6,434 nucleotides of DNA, from the NCBI GenBank assembly GCA_027346125.1, contig DAIEST010000265.1, positions 1 through 6,434 of the forward strand, written 5' to 3'. Positions 5,275 to 6,434 of the stretch are shown here, piece after piece. The notes under the pieces were generated by a model. It saw nothing but the letters and a program-made list of their open reading frames with translations, was not told the DNA's origin and searched no databases. The stretch's first letter is position 1; each line of letters starts with the position of its first letter. The position numbers and the translations under genes were made by a program. This DNA is from Leptospirillum sp. (lineage in GTDB: Bacteria > Nitrospirota > Leptospirillia > Leptospirillales > Leptospirillaceae).

Positions 5275-6425
5275 TTCTGGAAGGGCTTATCTCATTCTGC
5301 CTGCCTTTGTTGATTTCCCAAAATAAAGAGGCTGATGCAGCCCCTCGTTCATCAAAACGATTACAGACACAGATTCTTCACCATCAGGAAGAGTATCAGC
5401 GTCTTCGTCGTCTTTGGCTCCTGAATAAATCCCTGGAAAAAAAATATCTTGATCAAGGGTACGACCTTAAATTCAAGGTACTTGAGCTCCAGATGAACAA
5501 AGAACAACTTCACATGCGTCTGGAACAAAGTCATCTCCAGGAGATCCGCTTTTCAAGGGATCTTGAAAAGCTGAACAGATCAATTCGCCGTGAACGGCTT
5601 TCTCTAAAATCTCATCGGCGCAAGGCAGTCTCTCTCAAGGGCGAACTGATCTCCCAGTCCGTTAAAAACTATCTTTTTAAGGTGGATGCTTCTCCTGACA
5701 CACTGGAGGATGTGATGGGGCTCCTTGTTTCGGAACAGGCCTATTCGCATGTCCAGAAAAAAATCGAATCTGATCGTTTTCATGAAGCATCTACCTCAGT
5801 GAAAATGGAAGAGTTGTCTCGACGGCGAAGAAAAATGCTTAAGATCGAGGCAATGAGACGGTCAGAAGAGGCTCAGGAAGAAGCCGAGATGGGCGCGATC
5901 CGTCTGAAGATTGCGGATATACAGGCACGGGAAAAAGGAATAGAAGAAAAGAATAAGATAATCTATACGAAGACACGTCATCTTCTGAATCTGATCCACC
6001 ATCTTGAAATCGTGAATAAACATCGGCTTGCGAACCGCCATGCATTTTCTCCGGTCCATCTCAGGCTTAGAGGTCTGAATTGGCCCGTCCGGGGGAAAAT
6101 TGTGGAGCCTTTTGGGAAATTTCATGATGGAATCGATATTCTGGCATCTGATGGGACTGCGGTTCTGAGCGCTGAAGCAGGGCGAGTCCTCTTTGCTCGT
6201 CACTATGCCGGATATGGGAAGCTTGTGATTGTGAATCATGGACGTCATGTATATTCCCTGTATGGACACCTGAAATCGATTAATGTACGGGAAGGTGTAT
6301 TTGTCCATAAGGGAGACAGATTGGGGATTGCCGGAGGGGGAGGAACCAATGGTCGATCCACTTTGTTTTTTGGTCTGACGCATCGAGGTACTCCTGTCAA
6401 TCCTGTTCCATACCTTGCTCATTGA
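5235..6425 (+). CDS. envC: EnvC-like murein hydrolase activator (coiled coil plus degenerate LytM/M23 domain)
   Basis: EnvC is a periplasmic protein recruited by FtsX that activates N-acetylmuramyl-L-alanine amidases for septum splitting. From TTG 5235 the protein has 396 residues. It has a basic start (FRSSR), a hydrophobic signal core (about 9-27) and a likely signal-peptidase site near EADA/AP (35-36). A long charged helical region follows (about 40-275), including an EnvC-like break around SVKNYLFKVDASPDTLEDVM. The LytM domain starts at LNWPVRGKIVEPFG (281). It keeps H297 and D301 (HDGID) and H345 (YGHL), but the HLHFE motif of active M23 peptidases is TLFFG (376-380), so both histidines of HxH are lost. 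E. coli EnvC has SLYFE there. It is therefore more likely an activator than an enzyme. The overlap with ftsX supports coupled synthesis of partner proteins. An M23 endopeptidase with altered metal binding is the alternative. Confidence 0.87.
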   Translation: MVFRSSRSYLALLILEGLISFCLPLLISQNKEADAAPRSSKRLQTQILHHQEEYQRLRRLWLLNKSLEKKYLDQGYDLKFKVLELQMNKEQLHMRLEQSHLQEIRFSRDLEKLNRSIRRERLSLKSHRRKAVSLKGELISQSVKNYLFKVDASPDTLEDVMGLLVSEQAYSHVQKKIESDRFHEASTSVKMEELSRRRRKMLKIEAMRRSEEAQEEAEMGAIRLKIADIQAREKGIEEKNKIIYTKTRHLLNLIHHLEIVNKHRLANRHAFSPVHLRLRGLNWPVRGKIVEPFGKFHDGIDILASDGTAVLSAEAGRVLFARHYAGYGKLVIVNHGRHVYSLYGHLKSINVREGVFVHKGDRLGIAGGGGTNGRSTLFFGLTHRGTPVNPVPYLAH

Positions 6426-6434
6426 AATGCTGTT

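Noticed and set aside
5437..5444. Eight-A run in envC as a second slippery site
   Set aside because: The coding frame continues normally through it and the protein is full length, so nothing needs explaining.
6426..6434. ATG at 6427 as the start of a following gene
   Set aside because: Only eight bases remain and there is no ribosome-binding site before it, so it cannot be supported.

Overview
The window is a compact, single-strand (+) stretch of bacterial core genome. Every gene found reads left to right and gaps are short. G+C looks close to one half by eye. The gene order (SRP GTPase, ribosomal protein S16, KH-domain protein, RimM, TrmD, ribosomal protein L19, RNase HII) is the conserved bacterial rpsP-trmD-rplS operon. 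It is followed by a diderm-type cell-division pair (FtsX-like, EnvC-like), so the host is Gram-negative. The divergent but complete proteins and TTG/GTG start codons fit a deep-branching diderm. A Nitrospirota member such as Leptospirillum is my best guess, but this is an impression and not demonstrated.

Layout. 1-98: the C-terminal end of an IHF/HU-family DNA-binding protein, whose stop overlaps the next start by one base. 98-1432: ffh. 1487-1723: rpsP from a TTG start. 1777-2007: khpA. 2004-2545: rimM, whose reading frame breaks at a run of nine T and resumes in the -1 frame. 2515-3282: trmD, overlapping rimM by 31 bases. 3301-3654: rplS. 3674-4339: rnhB from a GTG start. A hairpin over the rnhB stop probably ends this transcription unit. 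4381-5274: an FtsX-like membrane protein. 5235-6425: an EnvC-like periplasmic protein from a TTG start, overlapping ftsX by 40 bases.

How the genes work together. The first block serves the translation machinery: membrane targeting of nascent chains (Ffh), ribosomal proteins S16 and L19, 30S maturation (RimM), tRNA m1G37 methylation (TrmD), RNA binding (KhpA) and removal of ribonucleotides from DNA (RNase HII). The second block belongs to cell-wall splitting at division. An FtsX-type transmembrane protein normally controls an EnvC-type LytM protein, which in turn activates amidases.

The points most worth checking are these. (1) The rimM break at T TTT TTG, either a lost T or programmed -1 frameshifting. 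(2) A 15-bp perfect inverted repeat that begins exactly at the rimM stop codon and lies inside the start of trmD. (3) An FtsX-like protein with no ftsE beside it and no recognisable ATPase-coupling motif, paired with an EnvC-like protein that keeps only part of the LytM zinc site. I found no mobile element, CRISPR array, tRNA or rRNA, and no clear new biological system.
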